Position numbers and translations under genes: made by a program. A stretch of 64,000 nucleotides of DNA from an uncultured Corynebacterium sp. (GTDB lineage Bacteria; Actinomycetota; Actinomycetes; Mycobacteriales; Mycobacteriaceae): the NCBI RefSeq assembly GCF_947253065.1, contig NZ_CAMXWS010000006.1, positions 13,553 to 77,552 of the forward strand. The letters are read 5' to 3'. Below the pieces are notes generated by a model that made no database searches, was not told the origin of the DNA, and worked only from the letters and a program-made list of their open reading frames with translations. Shown one piece after another: positions 35,031 to 43,729 of the stretch (the stretch's first letter is position 1; each line of letters begins with the position of its first letter).

Positions 35031-35485
35031 TTTTTTACGATGATGGCCACATTTGTTGTGGTCAGCTCGTGCTCGTTGCCTGCTGGTAGGCCACGCAATT
35101 CCGCCCGTGTTTCCTTCGAGATGGGGATGATCCAGCCTTCATTCGGATCGAGGACTGGGGCACCACCAGGACCTGGTTGGAAGGTTACGGGACGGGAGTT
35201 GGGGGTAGAGAGGCGTAACGGTGCGTCGATAAGCGAAAGATGCTGGAATGCGCCTTGGTCGAGGGTGATGATCACGATGATGTCATCAGAATCTGGGCTC
35301 ACATTCGCGGTGTGCACCTCGAGGGTGTCTGCATGATAGACCGTGATGCGGTTTCGCTTGCGTGCAATGCTCAAAGCGATCACGATCGCGGGGATAGCGA
35401 TCAACATGAAGATGATCACGAGGATGAGGATCGGCTCCCAGATGCTCGTAGCAAAACCGAGATCAGTATTTTGTGCCCATGACAT
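35027..35485 (-). CDS. Membrane-anchored protein of unknown function
   Basis: 152 residues. One N-terminal membrane helix (ILILVIIFMLIAIPAIVIALSI) is followed by a basic KRNR stop and a ~110-residue beta-rich domain, which should face the cytosol given the basic flank. No family recognised. -10 TAGGGT lies 6 bases before the ATG at 35485, so the mRNA is probably leaderless. It contains a copy of the dispersed 11-mer at 35224-35234 (Leu-Ile-Asp). Confidence 0.6.
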   Translation of the reverse strand: MSWAQNTDLGFATSIWEPILILVIIFMLIAIPAIVIALSIARKRNRITVYHADTLEVHTANVSPDSDDIIVIITLDQGAFQHLSLIDAPLRLSTPNSRPVTFQPGPGGAPVLDPNEGWIIPISKETRAELRGLPAGNEHELTTTNVAIIVKN

Positions 35486-35534
35486 GGCCCAACCCTACAA
35501 CGGGAAGGGGAGGAGGCCAGATAATGTGTGATAC

Positions 35535-36671
35535 ATGAGTCAGGAACCCGTCGCGCACGCAGCTGAATTCGTGCAACCCTACGGGCCCGGCGAGATCAAG
35601 ATCCTCGAACCTGGCTACGCACACCAAGAGCCCCTGCGACGCGGAAACTGGTTGTCCTGGAAGGCTTGGAAGCTTGTTCTTGCGCGCACGGTAATGGATT
35701 TAGGGCCGCTGGCAATCACTGACCGTGGCGCGACCATGACTTACTTCAGTGTGACGGCCTTCGCGCCGATGCTGCTGGCGTTCTATTCCACCGTGACTTT
35801 GCTGTTTCCCACTGATGAGACTGCGCTGCATGACATGGTCGGTGGGCTGATTGATCAGACGGTGCCTGAAGCATTGCGGGCCCAGGCTTTCGAATTGTTC
35901 CTGACAGTCGTTGGTACTCCTGCACAAAGCACGATCGCGCTGGTCATATCTATTGCGGTCTCGCTGTTGTCCGCTTCGGCATATGTGCGGGCTTTTTCGC
36001 GCTCGACGAATGCGATCTACGGCCGCACCGAAGGACGTGGACTTCCCAGAACTTGGCTCACCATGTGGGGCATCACGTTCTTGCTCGTCCTCGGGCTCAT
36101 CGTGGTTGTTGCCGCATTGGTATTGCGTGAATCCATCATCAACGCACTTCTGGGTCCCATCGCCGAGCCACTTGGGCTGACCGGGGCGCTGAACTATCTC
36201 AACCACATCTTGCTGCCGGTGTGGGAGTGGGCGCGGTACCCAGCCGTAGTCATCGCGGCGATCGTTCTGGTTTCGTGTCTGTACTATTTCGCGCCGAATA
36301 TCCGCCCCGGGCGCTATCGGTTGCTCACCGTCGGCGCTGTGTTCGCGATGCTCGTCATCGGTGCGGAATGGGCACTGTTCGGCTGGTACCTCTCCACCTT
36401 CGGCGTGCGTAGCGCATACGGTGCTTTCGGAACTGTGCTCGCTGTGCTGGTCGCGGTGTGGGGCATGAATATCGTGCTGCTGATCGGTGTGAAGCTTGAT
36501 GCAGAGATCCTCCGCGCTAAAGAACTGCAGGCTGGGTATGACTCGGAGATGCTCATCCAATCGCCGCCACGCTCCCACGATGGCGTGCTGTGGCAGTACA
36601 AGGTGCACCGGTGGTTGAACCGTCTCGCACAAGACGTCAAAGAAGAATCAGCGTTGAAGCACCACGAATAG
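35535..36671 (+). CDS. YihY/UPF0761 (BrkB-like) membrane protein
   Basis: 378 residues with about six membrane helices in the order typical of YihY proteins. The N-terminal helix pair region is DRGATMTYFSVTAFAPMLLAFYS, and later blocks include AYVRAFSRSTNAIYG, YYFAPNIRPGRYR and WGMNIVLLIGVKLDAEI. The older label ribonuclease BN/BrkB is misleading, since the family has no proven RNase activity. -10 TAATGT lies 7 bases before the ATG, indicating a leaderless mRNA. Confidence 0.85.
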   Translation: MSQEPVAHAAEFVQPYGPGEIKILEPGYAHQEPLRRGNWLSWKAWKLVLARTVMDLGPLAITDRGATMTYFSVTAFAPMLLAFYSTVTLLFPTDETALHDMVGGLIDQTVPEALRAQAFELFLTVVGTPAQSTIALVISIAVSLLSASAYVRAFSRSTNAIYGRTEGRGLPRTWLTMWGITFLLVLGLIVVVAALVLRESIINALLGPIAEPLGLTGALNYLNHILLPVWEWARYPAVVIAAIVLVSCLYYFAPNIRPGRYRLLTVGAVFAMLVIGAEWALFGWYLSTFGVRSAYGAFGTVLAVLVAVWGMNIVLLIGVKLDAEILRAKELQAGYDSEMLIQSPPRSHDGVLWQYKVHRWLNRLAQDVKEESALKHHE

Positions 36672-36696
36672 TTTCTGGCACCTACACTGTTGAACC

Positions 36697-37563
36697 ATGA
36701 TTGATGCACGCGATACTGCCTTGGTGATTGAGGGCGGAGGAACCCGCAACTCTTACACAGCCCCAGCGATCATGAAACTCATCGAAGAAGATGTGCAATT
36801 CGGCTGGGTGGGCGGTGTTTCCGCCGGGGCTATTCACGCTATCAATTTCCTCTCCGGGGATGCGGAGCGCACTGAGGAAGCTTTCACGACCTTTATGGGC
36901 CACCCGAAAATCGGAGGATTGCGCTCGCTCGCGCTTGGCCGTGGGCTGATGAATGCCGAGTTCATGTTCCAGGATCGCGGTGGGGAACTGCCATTCAACC
37001 TGGACGCATTTTTGGCGAATGAGACGCCGATCCACATTGAGGCAGTGCGTGCAGATACTGGTGAATCCGTCGCGTGGAACAATGCGGACCTGCAGGATGA
37101 GGACACGATCAACCTGGTCATGCGTGCTTCCTCCACCATGCCGATGCTGATGCCGATGGCGCACATTGATGGGGTCCCACACGTTGATGGCGCACTCGGT
37201 GACGACGGTGGTCTGCTCGTGGGCGCAGCTGAGCGCGCCGGATTCAGCAAGCTGCTCGTTCTGGCCACCAAGCCGCGGGACTATGTGCGCGAGCCAGTGA
37301 ACCGCCCGGGAATGATTCGTCGCATGTTCCCGAAGTACCCCGAGGTCGCGCGTCGCACCATCGACCGTCCGGATGAGTACAACAATGCCAAGGCGCGTAT
37401 CGACGAAATGGCGGCCCAGGGCAATGCTTACGTCTTCTACCCGGAAAAGATGATGGTAGAAAACGCAGAATTCAAGGTGCCTAAACTGCAGAAGAATTTC
37501 GCAGCCGGCAAGGAACAGTTCGACCGCGAGTGGGATGCGATTAAGGAATTCCTGGAGAAATAG
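36697..37563 (+). CDS. Patatin-like phospholipase (first of tandem pair)
   Basis: 288 residues, no signal peptide. The patatin catalytic dyad is visible: serine in GWVGGVSAGAIHAI and aspartate in HVDGALGDDGG, with the oxyanion EGGGTRNSY at the N-terminus. These are acyl hydrolases of phospholipids or other lipid esters (YjjU-like bacterial branch). TACACT lies 8 bases before the ATG. The next gene is a clear paralogue 27 bases downstream, so this is a tandem duplication. Confidence 0.85.
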   Translation: MIDARDTALVIEGGGTRNSYTAPAIMKLIEEDVQFGWVGGVSAGAIHAINFLSGDAERTEEAFTTFMGHPKIGGLRSLALGRGLMNAEFMFQDRGGELPFNLDAFLANETPIHIEAVRADTGESVAWNNADLQDEDTINLVMRASSTMPMLMPMAHIDGVPHVDGALGDDGGLLVGAAERAGFSKLLVLATKPRDYVREPVNRPGMIRRMFPKYPEVARRTIDRPDEYNNAKARIDEMAAQGNAYVFYPEKMMVENAEFKVPKLQKNFAAGKEQFDREWDAIKEFLEK

Positions 37564-37577
37564 CCGCGAATTCGTTT

Positions 37578-37583
37578 TAGAAT
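37578..37583 (+). promoter_or_regulatory. Leaderless -10 element for the second patatin gene
   Basis: TAGAAT, then 7 bases, then the ATG at 37591. The second paralogue therefore seems to have its own promoter inside the short gap. Confidence 0.45.
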
Positions 37584-37590
37584 CGTGCGC

Positions 37591-38460
37591 ATGATTGATG
37601 CCACCGACACTGCCTTAGTTATTGAAGGTGGCGGAATGCGCAATTCCTATACCGCGCCCGCGATCGCCCGATTCATCAAGGAAGATGTGCGTTTTGGCTG
37701 GGTGGGAGGGGTCTCAGCAGGTTCTGTGCATGCGGTGAATTATGCATCGCGGGATGCGTATCGTGCGCGGGAATCCTTCACCAATTTCGTCGGACACGAG
37801 AAATTCGGTGGGTGGGTCTCACTGGCGCGTGGCACCGGATATTTCAACGCAGAATTCATTTACGAGGGTTCGAATGATGTTCTGCCTTTTGATTTGGAGA
37901 CCTTCGATTCGACGCGCGAAACCCAGGTTCACATCGAAGCGGTTCGCGCGGACACCGGACATACGGTGACGTGGAACCGTGAAAATCTGTCTTCAATAGA
38001 GATGATCGGGCAAGTCACGCGTGCTTCCTCAACATTGCCGAAAGTCATGCCTATGGGCACCATCGACGGTGTCCCGTATGTCGACGGTGCGCTCGGGGTT
38101 TCAGGAGGCTTGCTTATCGACGCAGCCGAGGCCGCCGGTTTTAAGAAATTCCTCGTCCTGGCCACGAAACCTCGTGACTATGTCCGTCCGGACAATAACC
38201 GTCCTACGGCGACGCGCCGGCTGTTCCCTAAACACCCAGCGGTCGCTGAAGCGTTGATTGCGCGACCGCCGCGATACAACGCGTCGAAGGAGAAGATCCT
38301 CGAGTTTGAAAAACAAGGTCGTGCCAAGGTCTTCTTCCCTGAGCACATGACCGTTGATGCTTCCGAGCGCAACGTGACCAAGCTCAACGCGAATTACCTG
38401 CTAGGCAAGGTGCAGATGGATAACGAGTGGGATGACTGGATGGAGTTTCTCGCTGGGTGA
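37591..38460 (+). CDS. Patatin-like phospholipase (second of tandem pair)
   Basis: 289 residues. EGGGMRNSYTAPAIARF, the nucleophile motif GWVGGVSAGSVHAV and DGALGVSGGLL keep the dyad. Similarity to the preceding gene runs end to end (for example LVLATKPRDYVR in both), so the two arose by duplication and both appear active. Divergence is greatest in the C-terminal ~60 residues. ATG 37591 is chosen over the GTG at 37585 because of the -10 spacing. A copy of the dispersed 11-mer is at 38112-38122. Confidence 0.85.
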   Translation: MIDATDTALVIEGGGMRNSYTAPAIARFIKEDVRFGWVGGVSAGSVHAVNYASRDAYRARESFTNFVGHEKFGGWVSLARGTGYFNAEFIYEGSNDVLPFDLETFDSTRETQVHIEAVRADTGHTVTWNRENLSSIEMIGQVTRASSTLPKVMPMGTIDGVPYVDGALGVSGGLLIDAAEAAGFKKFLVLATKPRDYVRPDNNRPTATRRLFPKHPAVAEALIARPPRYNASKEKILEFEKQGRAKVFFPEHMTVDASERNVTKLNANYLLGKVQMDNEWDDWMEFLAG

Positions 38461-38620
38461 TCCGCCTGTGACCGGATGCCTATGCAATTTTGAGGTAGAA
38501 GCATTTTCCGATGAAAGCGCAGGTTATAAGTTCAGGGAATGTTGAACCTTCCGGTTTGGATGAGTTCAGGTCTTGTGCTCGTGTTTATCCGGCGTAGCGT
38601 GAGTTCCACCGCGGTAGTCC

Positions 38621-38646
38621 AATCGAAAATCTCAATCGAAAATCTC
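38621..38646. repeat. Perfect 13-base tandem duplication
   Basis: AATCGAAAATCTC occurs twice head to tail (38621-38633 and 38634-38646), followed by a decayed third copy TTGAAATCTC at 38654-38663. It lies in the 241-base gap before the LppP/LprE-like gene, in its likely promoter or leader. Otherwise the gap holds only AT-rich promoter-like sequence. Confidence 0.6.
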
Positions 38647-38701
38647 GAAGAGTTTGAAATCTCACGAAGTCTTTTTTGAAGACAGAAAGCGTGTGATACC
38701 C

Positions 38702-39229
38702 ATGCAGATCCAGAAACGAGCAACCGCAACCGCGACAGTCGCTTTCGCCGCATTGTTGACATTGCCAGCCACTGCGACTGCAGAAACAACCCCGGCCAAT
38801 GAGTGCGCGCCGAATCCGAGCGCCCACGAAATCTCTGAGGCGAACGCCCAACTCAACCGCGAACACCAGACTGATCGCGGTGGGTGGACGTATGCCGGTG
38901 GCTCTAATTTCAGCCCGTGTGCTGATCTGAGCTACGCCATCACTAAGCAGGGTGGCCAGGGCAATGGTGCAGAGACCAATGTTCTGTTGTTGTTCCACAA
39001 GGGCCAGTACATCGGCATTGACTCGAACCACCCGCAGACCATCGAGCGCATCACACCAAACGACGACGGCACGTTCACGGTTGTCTACCGTGACACCGAA
39101 GCACAGATGGAAGCTGGCGCACCGAATGCTGATGCCGACAAATTTGTTTCGGAGGTGACCTACTTCTGGGATGGCGACAAGGTCGGCCACCACGGCACGA
39201 TTCCGAACGAGTCGCTTCCGGAGTTCTAA
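38702..39229 (+). CDS. Exported LppP/LprE-family protein
   Basis: 175 residues. Signal peptide about 1-27 (ATVAFAALLTLPATATAE); there is no lipobox cysteine, so it is secreted rather than lipid-anchored. The core ANECAPNPSAHEIS, GGSNFSPCADLSYAI, VLLLFHKGQYIG and EVTYFWDGDKVGHHG fits the actinobacterial LppP/LprE family, with two conserved cysteines likely forming a disulfide. Function unknown. A deleted relic of a sister gene follows 98 bases downstream (39328-39462). Confidence 0.72.
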   Translation: MQIQKRATATATVAFAALLTLPATATAETTPANECAPNPSAHEISEANAQLNREHQTDRGGWTYAGGSNFSPCADLSYAITKQGGQGNGAETNVLLLFHKGQYIGIDSNHPQTIERITPNDDGTFTVVYRDTEAQMEAGAPNADADKFVSEVTYFWDGDKVGHHGTIPNESLPEF

Positions 39230-39249
39230 ACAACCCCGCCGCGGACGCT

Positions 39250-39280
39250 AACCGCCATTGCACACCTCGCAGTGGCGGTT
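39250..39280 (+). terminator. Probable terminator after the LppP/LprE-like gene
   Basis: AACCGCCATTGC (39250-39261) pairs with GCAGTGGCGGTT (39269-39280), 12 pairs including one G-U, with a 7-base loop. The following CTTGCGTATCTT is only moderately T-rich. Confidence 0.5.
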
Positions 39281-39327
39281 CTTGCGTATCTTAGGCGTAG
39301 ACCTCTAAAAGGAATTGGAAGGTACCA

Positions 39328-39462
39328 ATGTCTCAGCACCGTCGATTGTCGTGGTCAACTGCAAAGAGAATTCTCGCTGCGCTGTCCCACAGCACGGTGA
39401 CCTATTACTGGGACGGAAGCAAGGTCGCGCACGAGGGCCGGATTCCGAACACGAACCTCTAG
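39328..39462 (+). pseudogene. Internally deleted relic of an LppP/LprE-like gene
   Basis: A 44-codon frame with a GGAAGG ribosome site. Its last ~22 residues (TVTYYWDGSKVAHEGRIPN) align with the C-terminus of the intact upstream protein (EVTYFWDGDKVGHHGTIPN). The first ~20 residues look like the basic start of a signal peptide (MSQHRRLSWSTAKRIL). The ~110 residues between, with the signal hydrophobic core and both cysteines, are missing without loss of frame. It may still be translated, but cannot fold or be exported like its parent. This fits a duplication followed by an in-frame deletion. Confidence 0.7.
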
Positions 39463-39478
39463 AGCGCGAGGGCTCTAG
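39459..39478. terminator. Hairpin across the convergent stops of the relic and prfC
   Basis: CTAGAGC (39459-39465) pairs with GCTCTAG (39472-39478) with a 6-base loop. It includes both stop codons and could act in both directions, although no T-tract follows. Confidence 0.35.
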
Positions 39479-41118
39479 TCGGCGACGAGTGGCTCCATGG
39501 TGAGCTCCGGGTGCTCCTTCTCAATGAACGCGAGCTTCCATTTGTCACCGAAGAGGGCGATGAGTTCGCCGTCGGTGCGGGTGAAGATTTCCACGCCGCG
39601 CTGGCGGCCCAATTCCGGTGCTGATTCTTCGTCAGTGCGGCGGGCAACGGAGTAGGGAATCGGCTCGGTGACGGTCTCGACGTTGTACTCGTTTTCCATG
39701 CGGGCCTGCATGACCTCGAACTGCATGGGGCCGACGGCGGCCATGACGGGGGCAGCATCGCCGCGGGCGTCGTTACGCAGAATCTGCACGACACCCTCGG
39801 CATCCAGCTGCTCAAGTGCCTTGCGGAACTGCTTGTACTTACCCAGCGATTTGGCGCGCAGGGTGCGGAAGTGTTCCGGCGCGAACTGTGGCATCGGCGG
39901 GAACTGGACCTTCTTGCCAGCGTAGATCGTATCTCCCGGAGCAAGAGCGCCGGCATTGACCAGGCCGATGATGTCGCCGGGGAATGCTGTTTCGACGGTG
40001 TCGCGGTTACGACCGAAAACTGTCAGTGCGTACTTGGTGGAGAAGCTGCGGCCCGATTGGGCGTGCGTGACCTGCATACCACGGTCGAATTCGCCGGAGA
40101 CCACGCGCATGAATGCGAGGGTATCGCGGTGATTCTTATCCATACCGGCCTGGACCTTGAACACCACGCCGGAGAATTCATCGCCAACCTCACGCTCAGG
40201 ATCGATGGCCTGACCACCGCCGGATTCTGCCTGTTCGATAGCCTTCGGATCAGACTCGCGGCCCTCCGGTGCAGGTGCGATGGCGCAGAGGGTGTCCAGA
40301 ATCTGGTGCACACCGAAGTTCAGCATCGCGGAGGCGAAGATCAAAGGCGAAGTCACGCACTGCTCGAAGAGTTCCTGGTTGTGCACAGCGCCGTCAGCAG
40401 CGAGCAGCTCGGCTTCCTCAACGGCGGTCTCCCAGGCGTCTTCTTCGCGTTCAAGTGCCTGGTCCGGGGTGTATTCCTCTTCCGGTGCGATGGTGGAACC
40501 ACCAGCGGTACGGATGAAGTGGATGTATTTATCAGCCTCGCCGTCGTCGTTGACGTGCGCGAGACCACGGAAGTCACCAGCCTCGCCTACGGGCCAGTAC
40601 AGGGGAGTGGGCTGGAGGTCGATTTCGGTGACGATCTCGTCGACAAGCTCAAGGGGCTCACGTCCGACACGGTCCCACTTGTTGATCACCGTGACGATAG
40701 GCAGGCCACGGGCCTTGCAGACGCGGAAGAGCTTGAGGGTCTGCGGCTCGAGGCCCTTGGCGGCGTCGATAAGCATGACTGCAGCATCAACGGCGGAGAG
40801 CACGCGGTAGGTATCCTCAGAGAAATCCGCGTGGCCCGGGGTGTCCACCAGGTTGATCACGTACGGCTCGCCGTCGTGGCCCTCCGGCGCGTACTCGAAC
40901 TGCAGCGCCGACGACGCGATTGAGATGCCACGGTCTTTTTCCATGTCCATCCAGTCAGACACCGTCGACTTACGGTTGCCCTTGCCATGCACCGCGCCGG
41001 CCTCCGAAATGACGTGCGCGTGCAGTGCCAATGCCTCCGTCAACGTCGACTTACCAGCGTCCGGGTGTGCGATGACGGCGAATGTGCGGCGGCGGGCGGC
41101 CTCGGAAACGGTGCTCAT
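39475..41118 (-). CDS. prfC: Peptide chain release factor 3
   Basis: 547 residues, translational GTPase that recycles RF1/RF2 after termination. G1 is AHPDAGKSTLTE, switch II follows in NLVDTPGHADFSEDT, and NKWDR is the guanine-specific G4 loop. The family-typical RFASAMLNFGV-like stretch appears as LIFASAMLNFGVHQ. The C-terminal QLDAEGVVQ and GPMQFEVMQARMENEY fit RF3. TACCCT lies 9 bases before the ATG, so the leader is very short. It contains a copy of the dispersed 11-mer at 40764-40774. Confidence 0.95.
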   Translation of the reverse strand: MSTVSEAARRRTFAVIAHPDAGKSTLTEALALHAHVISEAGAVHGKGNRKSTVSDWMDMEKDRGISIASSALQFEYAPEGHDGEPYVINLVDTPGHADFSEDTYRVLSAVDAAVMLIDAAKGLEPQTLKLFRVCKARGLPIVTVINKWDRVGREPLELVDEIVTEIDLQPTPLYWPVGEAGDFRGLAHVNDDGEADKYIHFIRTAGGSTIAPEEEYTPDQALEREEDAWETAVEEAELLAADGAVHNQELFEQCVTSPLIFASAMLNFGVHQILDTLCAIAPAPEGRESDPKAIEQAESGGGQAIDPEREVGDEFSGVVFKVQAGMDKNHRDTLAFMRVVSGEFDRGMQVTHAQSGRSFSTKYALTVFGRNRDTVETAFPGDIIGLVNAGALAPGDTIYAGKKVQFPPMPQFAPEHFRTLRAKSLGKYKQFRKALEQLDAEGVVQILRNDARGDAAPVMAAVGPMQFEVMQARMENEYNVETVTEPIPYSVARRTDEESAPELGRQRGVEIFTRTDGELIALFGDKWKLAFIEKEHPELTMEPLVAD

Positions 41119-41177
41119 GACCTGTAGAGGGTAGTCGCTACAGCAAGGTCAGGGCTAACCAGCGCCATGCAGCACAA

Positions 41178-42062
41178 TCAGGGCAGCGTTTCGAAGAAAA
41201 GTGCCTGGTCGATAGCGATCCCGACGGCTGCACCCGCGCCTGCCGCCTGCGACACCTGGTCAGGGGAGCTGACCACATTTCCCGCTGCCCACAGGCCCGG
41301 CTGCGAGGTCAGGCCGCGTTCTGTGCGGACCCATCCATCGACGACGTCGCATCCGGCCTCGCGCAACAGCGCGTCGTTCGGTTCGAAACGCGGGCCAGTG
41401 AAGCAGGATTCGAACACGAATTGGTGGCCTGTCGAGCGAACCGCAACTCGGTCGCCCTCTGCTGGGCCTACTTCCAAGACGGGTTCGTCGATGATCGTGA
41501 TGCCGAGCGATTCGAAAAGAGCCCTCTCCTCGTCGGGAAGCTCGAGGCCGTTCGGCAAGAACGTGACGGTCTTCGCCCACTTGGTGAGCAGCTTGGAAAT
41601 GTGGAACGTGAAGCCGGGGTTCTCCCCGCCGATGACCGCGAGGTCAGTTCCGTTCACCTCATATCCGTGGCAGTAGGGGCAGTGGAAGACCCGCGTTCCC
41701 CACAGCGCAGGCAATCCGTCCACGTCGGGCAAGACGTCGGTGATTCCGGTGGCGACGAGGAGATGCGGTGACTCAATGGCCTTGCCGCTGCCGAGAGTCA
41801 CAGACCACTGGTCATCCACTCTCGTTAGATTCTCTGCGCGGTCCCTCACGATCGTGCCGCCGAACGACTCGAATTCAGCGTGGCCCTTTTCCAACAGTTC
41901 GGTTGGCTTGACTCCGTCCATTCCCAAGATGCCGTGGGCGTGCTCGCTGAATCGGTTGCGCGGACGGCCCTCGTCAATCAAGCAGACGGAACGATTCGCC
42001 CGCGCCAAGTTGATCGCCGCGGCGGTTCCGGCGAAGCCTCCGCCGATGATCGTGACATCCAT
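41178..42062 (-). CDS. Thioredoxin reductase-like FAD/NAD(P) oxidoreductase
   Basis: 294 residues. FAD fold VTIIGGGFAGTAAAINLA, redox-type HCPYCHGYEV, second nucleotide fold DLAVIGGENPGF, and C-terminal GLWAAGNVVSSPDQVSQAAGAGA. The size and layout match small thioredoxin reductase-like flavoproteins. The CPYC cysteines suggest disulfide chemistry. It is not beside a thioredoxin gene, and the second nucleotide motif GGENPG lacks the usual GGGDSA, so the partner is uncertain. AGGGGG precedes the ATG. Confidence 0.8.
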   Translation of the reverse strand: MDVTIIGGGFAGTAAAINLARANRSVCLIDEGRPRNRFSEHAHGILGMDGVKPTELLEKGHAEFESFGGTIVRDRAENLTRVDDQWSVTLGSGKAIESPHLLVATGITDVLPDVDGLPALWGTRVFHCPYCHGYEVNGTDLAVIGGENPGFTFHISKLLTKWAKTVTFLPNGLELPDEERALFESLGITIIDEPVLEVGPAEGDRVAVRSTGHQFVFESCFTGPRFEPNDALLREAGCDVVDGWVRTERGLTSQPGLWAAGNVVSSPDQVSQAAGAGAAVGIAIDQALFFETLP

Positions 42063-42202
42063 GTTCTAGCCCCCTGGAATTCTTTCAACCGGTTCTCGCG
42101 TTGAAGACACTAGTTGCTCGAGCTCCGTCGCGGGAGGCCCTGTTGGCCTTCGTTAGAGTGGGGCCGAGATAGGTGACTTGTACGCAAACGAGAGGAGACA
42201 CA

Positions 42203-42736
42203 ATGAAGATCGGCGTGATCGTCGGTTCCATCCGCAAGAGCCGCACCGCAATAAAGGTGGCTGACTGGATGAAGGAGAATATCGGCGAGCGGGAGGGAGC
42301 CGAGTACGAGTTCATCGACCTCGCGGATTACGACCTTCCGCTTTACGACGGCGCCGGGCTGCCCATGCTCATGAATAAGCAGTACGACAATGATGAGGTC
42401 ACCCGCTGGTCGAAGGCGATCGACGCGTGCGATGCGTTTATCTTCATCACGCCCGAGTACAACCACTCGGTGCCGGCTGCGTTGAAGAACGCGGTGGACA
42501 CCCTCGGCCCGGAGTGGGTGGGCAAGCCCATCGCATTCGTCGGCTACGGCGGTGTCGGAGCGATCCGCGCGATCGAGCACTGGCGCCAGATCGCCGCGAA
42601 TTTCCACATGCACGACATCCGCGAGCAGCTCGGCTTCATCCAGGCGATGGAGATGCGAGACGGCTTCAATCCGATGCCGAACCGCGCCAAGGAGCTCGCC
42701 GCGATGTGCGACCGCCTCGAGGCTGCCGCCCGCTAA
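42203..42736 (+). CDS. NAD(P)H-dependent FMN reductase
   Basis: 177 residues, flavodoxin-like fold. The phosphate loop is IVGSIRKSRTAIKVADW and the second FMN region is ITPEYNHSVPAALKNAVD, the hallmark of the NADPH-dependent FMN/azo-reductase group. VGYGGVGAIRAIEHWRQ follows. It reduces flavin or quinone-like substrates in the cytosol. AGAGGAG precedes the ATG. Its last 4 bases overlap the convergent DUF2200 gene. Confidence 0.87.
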   Translation: MKIGVIVGSIRKSRTAIKVADWMKENIGEREGAEYEFIDLADYDLPLYDGAGLPMLMNKQYDNDEVTRWSKAIDACDAFIFITPEYNHSVPAALKNAVDTLGPEWVGKPIAFVGYGGVGAIRAIEHWRQIAANFHMHDIREQLGFIQAMEMRDGFNPMPNRAKELAAMCDRLEAAAR

Positions 42737-43095
42737 TTACTGCGGATGATTTTGTCGACGGCCTTGCCGCGTGCCAGCTCGTCGACGATCTTGTCCATCA
42801 TGCGGATCTTTTGCATGAGCGGGTCCTCGACGTCCTCGACCCGCACACCGCACACGCTGCCGGTGATGAGCTCCGCGCCGGGGTCGAGCGTGACGTGCTC
42901 AAAGAAATCGCGCAGCGTGGCACCTGATTCCGCCTGGGCATGGAGCTCGTCGGTGGTGAGACCGCTAAACCAAGTGAGGACCTCGTCGAGCTCCGCCCGT
43001 GTCCGGCCCTTGCGCTCGACCTTGGCCACGTAGTTGCCGTAGATATCGCCGAACGGGTAGTTGAACACCCGCTCGAGCTTTGCCTTTTCGTCCAT
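42733..43095 (-). CDS. DUF2200 family protein
   Basis: 120 residues, cytosolic. It matches the DUF2200 pattern: IYGNYVAKVERKGRTRAELDEV, then LITGSVCGVRVEDVEDPLMQKIR and MDKIVDELARGKAVDKI. The family is widespread, single-domain and of unknown function. GGAG lies about 10 bases before the ATG. It starts 12 bases after the pth stop in the same direction and may share its transcript. Confidence 0.78.
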   Translation of the reverse strand: MDEKAKLERVFNYPFGDIYGNYVAKVERKGRTRAELDEVLTWFSGLTTDELHAQAESGATLRDFFEHVTLDPGAELITGSVCGVRVEDVEDPLMQKIRMMDKIVDELARGKAVDKIIRSN

Positions 43096-43107
43096 GCGGT
43101 AAATCTC

Positions 43108-43722
43108 CTATCGGCTGTGAATGTCGTTCTGCGCCCGCTGCAGGCCTTCCTCGATCACAAGGCGCGCGGCGTCCGCGGCGGTGGCGATCTGCTCGTCGAG
43201 GCCCTCGTGGTCGACGGGGCTAAGGACCCACTCCGGGACCGGCATGCCCTTCGGCGGGCGCCCGATGCCGATGCGCACGCGGATAAATTCGCGGGTTCCC
43301 AGCTGCTCGGTCAGGGACTTCAGGCCGTTATGGCCGTTCTCGTTCCCTCCCTGCTTGATGCGGACTTTCCCGGCGGGCAGGTCGAGCTCGTCGTGGAGGA
43401 CGATGATGCGCTCCGGCGGAATCCCGAGTTTCTCCGACACCGGAGCAACGCCTTCGCCGCTGTTGTTCATGAACGTCGTCGACCGAAGCGCGAGGGCAGA
43501 CGTGTCCGGCACCACCACTCCCTGGGCTTTGAAGGAGGGGAGGGGACGCAGGGTGTGTTCGTCGATAAGCATGTCCTGCGCCATGTAGCCCACGTTGTGG
43601 CGGGTGGTGGCGTATTTCGCGCCGGGGTTGCCCAAGCCGACAATGAGCCACTCGGCAGCGAGCGAGTCGAGATCGGGTATGTGCTGGCGGGGTGCGAAAA
43701 GGGCGCGGATTTTGTCGAACAC
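43108..43722 (-). CDS. pth: Peptidyl-tRNA hydrolase (first of two)
   Basis: 204 residues with an ~22-residue N-terminal extension. It frees tRNA from stalled peptidyl-tRNA. Catalytic histidine is in TTRHNVGYMA and catalytic aspartate in VLHDELDLPAGK; LIVGLGNPGAKYA and GGNENGHNGLKSLTEQLGT complete the family set. GTG start with TAGACT 7 bases upstream, so it is probably leaderless. A second pth lies at 44721-45284. Two copies near rplY and prs are also known in C. glutamicum. Confidence 0.92.
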   Translation of the reverse strand: MFDKIRALFAPRQHIPDLDSLAAEWLIVGLGNPGAKYATTRHNVGYMAQDMLIDEHTLRPLPSFKAQGVVVPDTSALALRSTTFMNNSGEGVAPVSEKLGIPPERIIVLHDELDLPAGKVRIKQGGNENGHNGLKSLTEQLGTREFIRVRIGIGRPPKGMPVPEWVLSPVDHEGLDEQIATAADAARLVIEEGLQRAQNDIHSR

Positions 43723-43729
43723 GCAGCCC

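Noticed and set aside
39315..39503. A 62-codon open frame overlapping the LppP/LprE relic in another frame
   Set aside because: Its translation has no recognisable pattern and extends into prfC, whereas the frame at 39328 aligns with the neighbouring protein and has a ribosome site.
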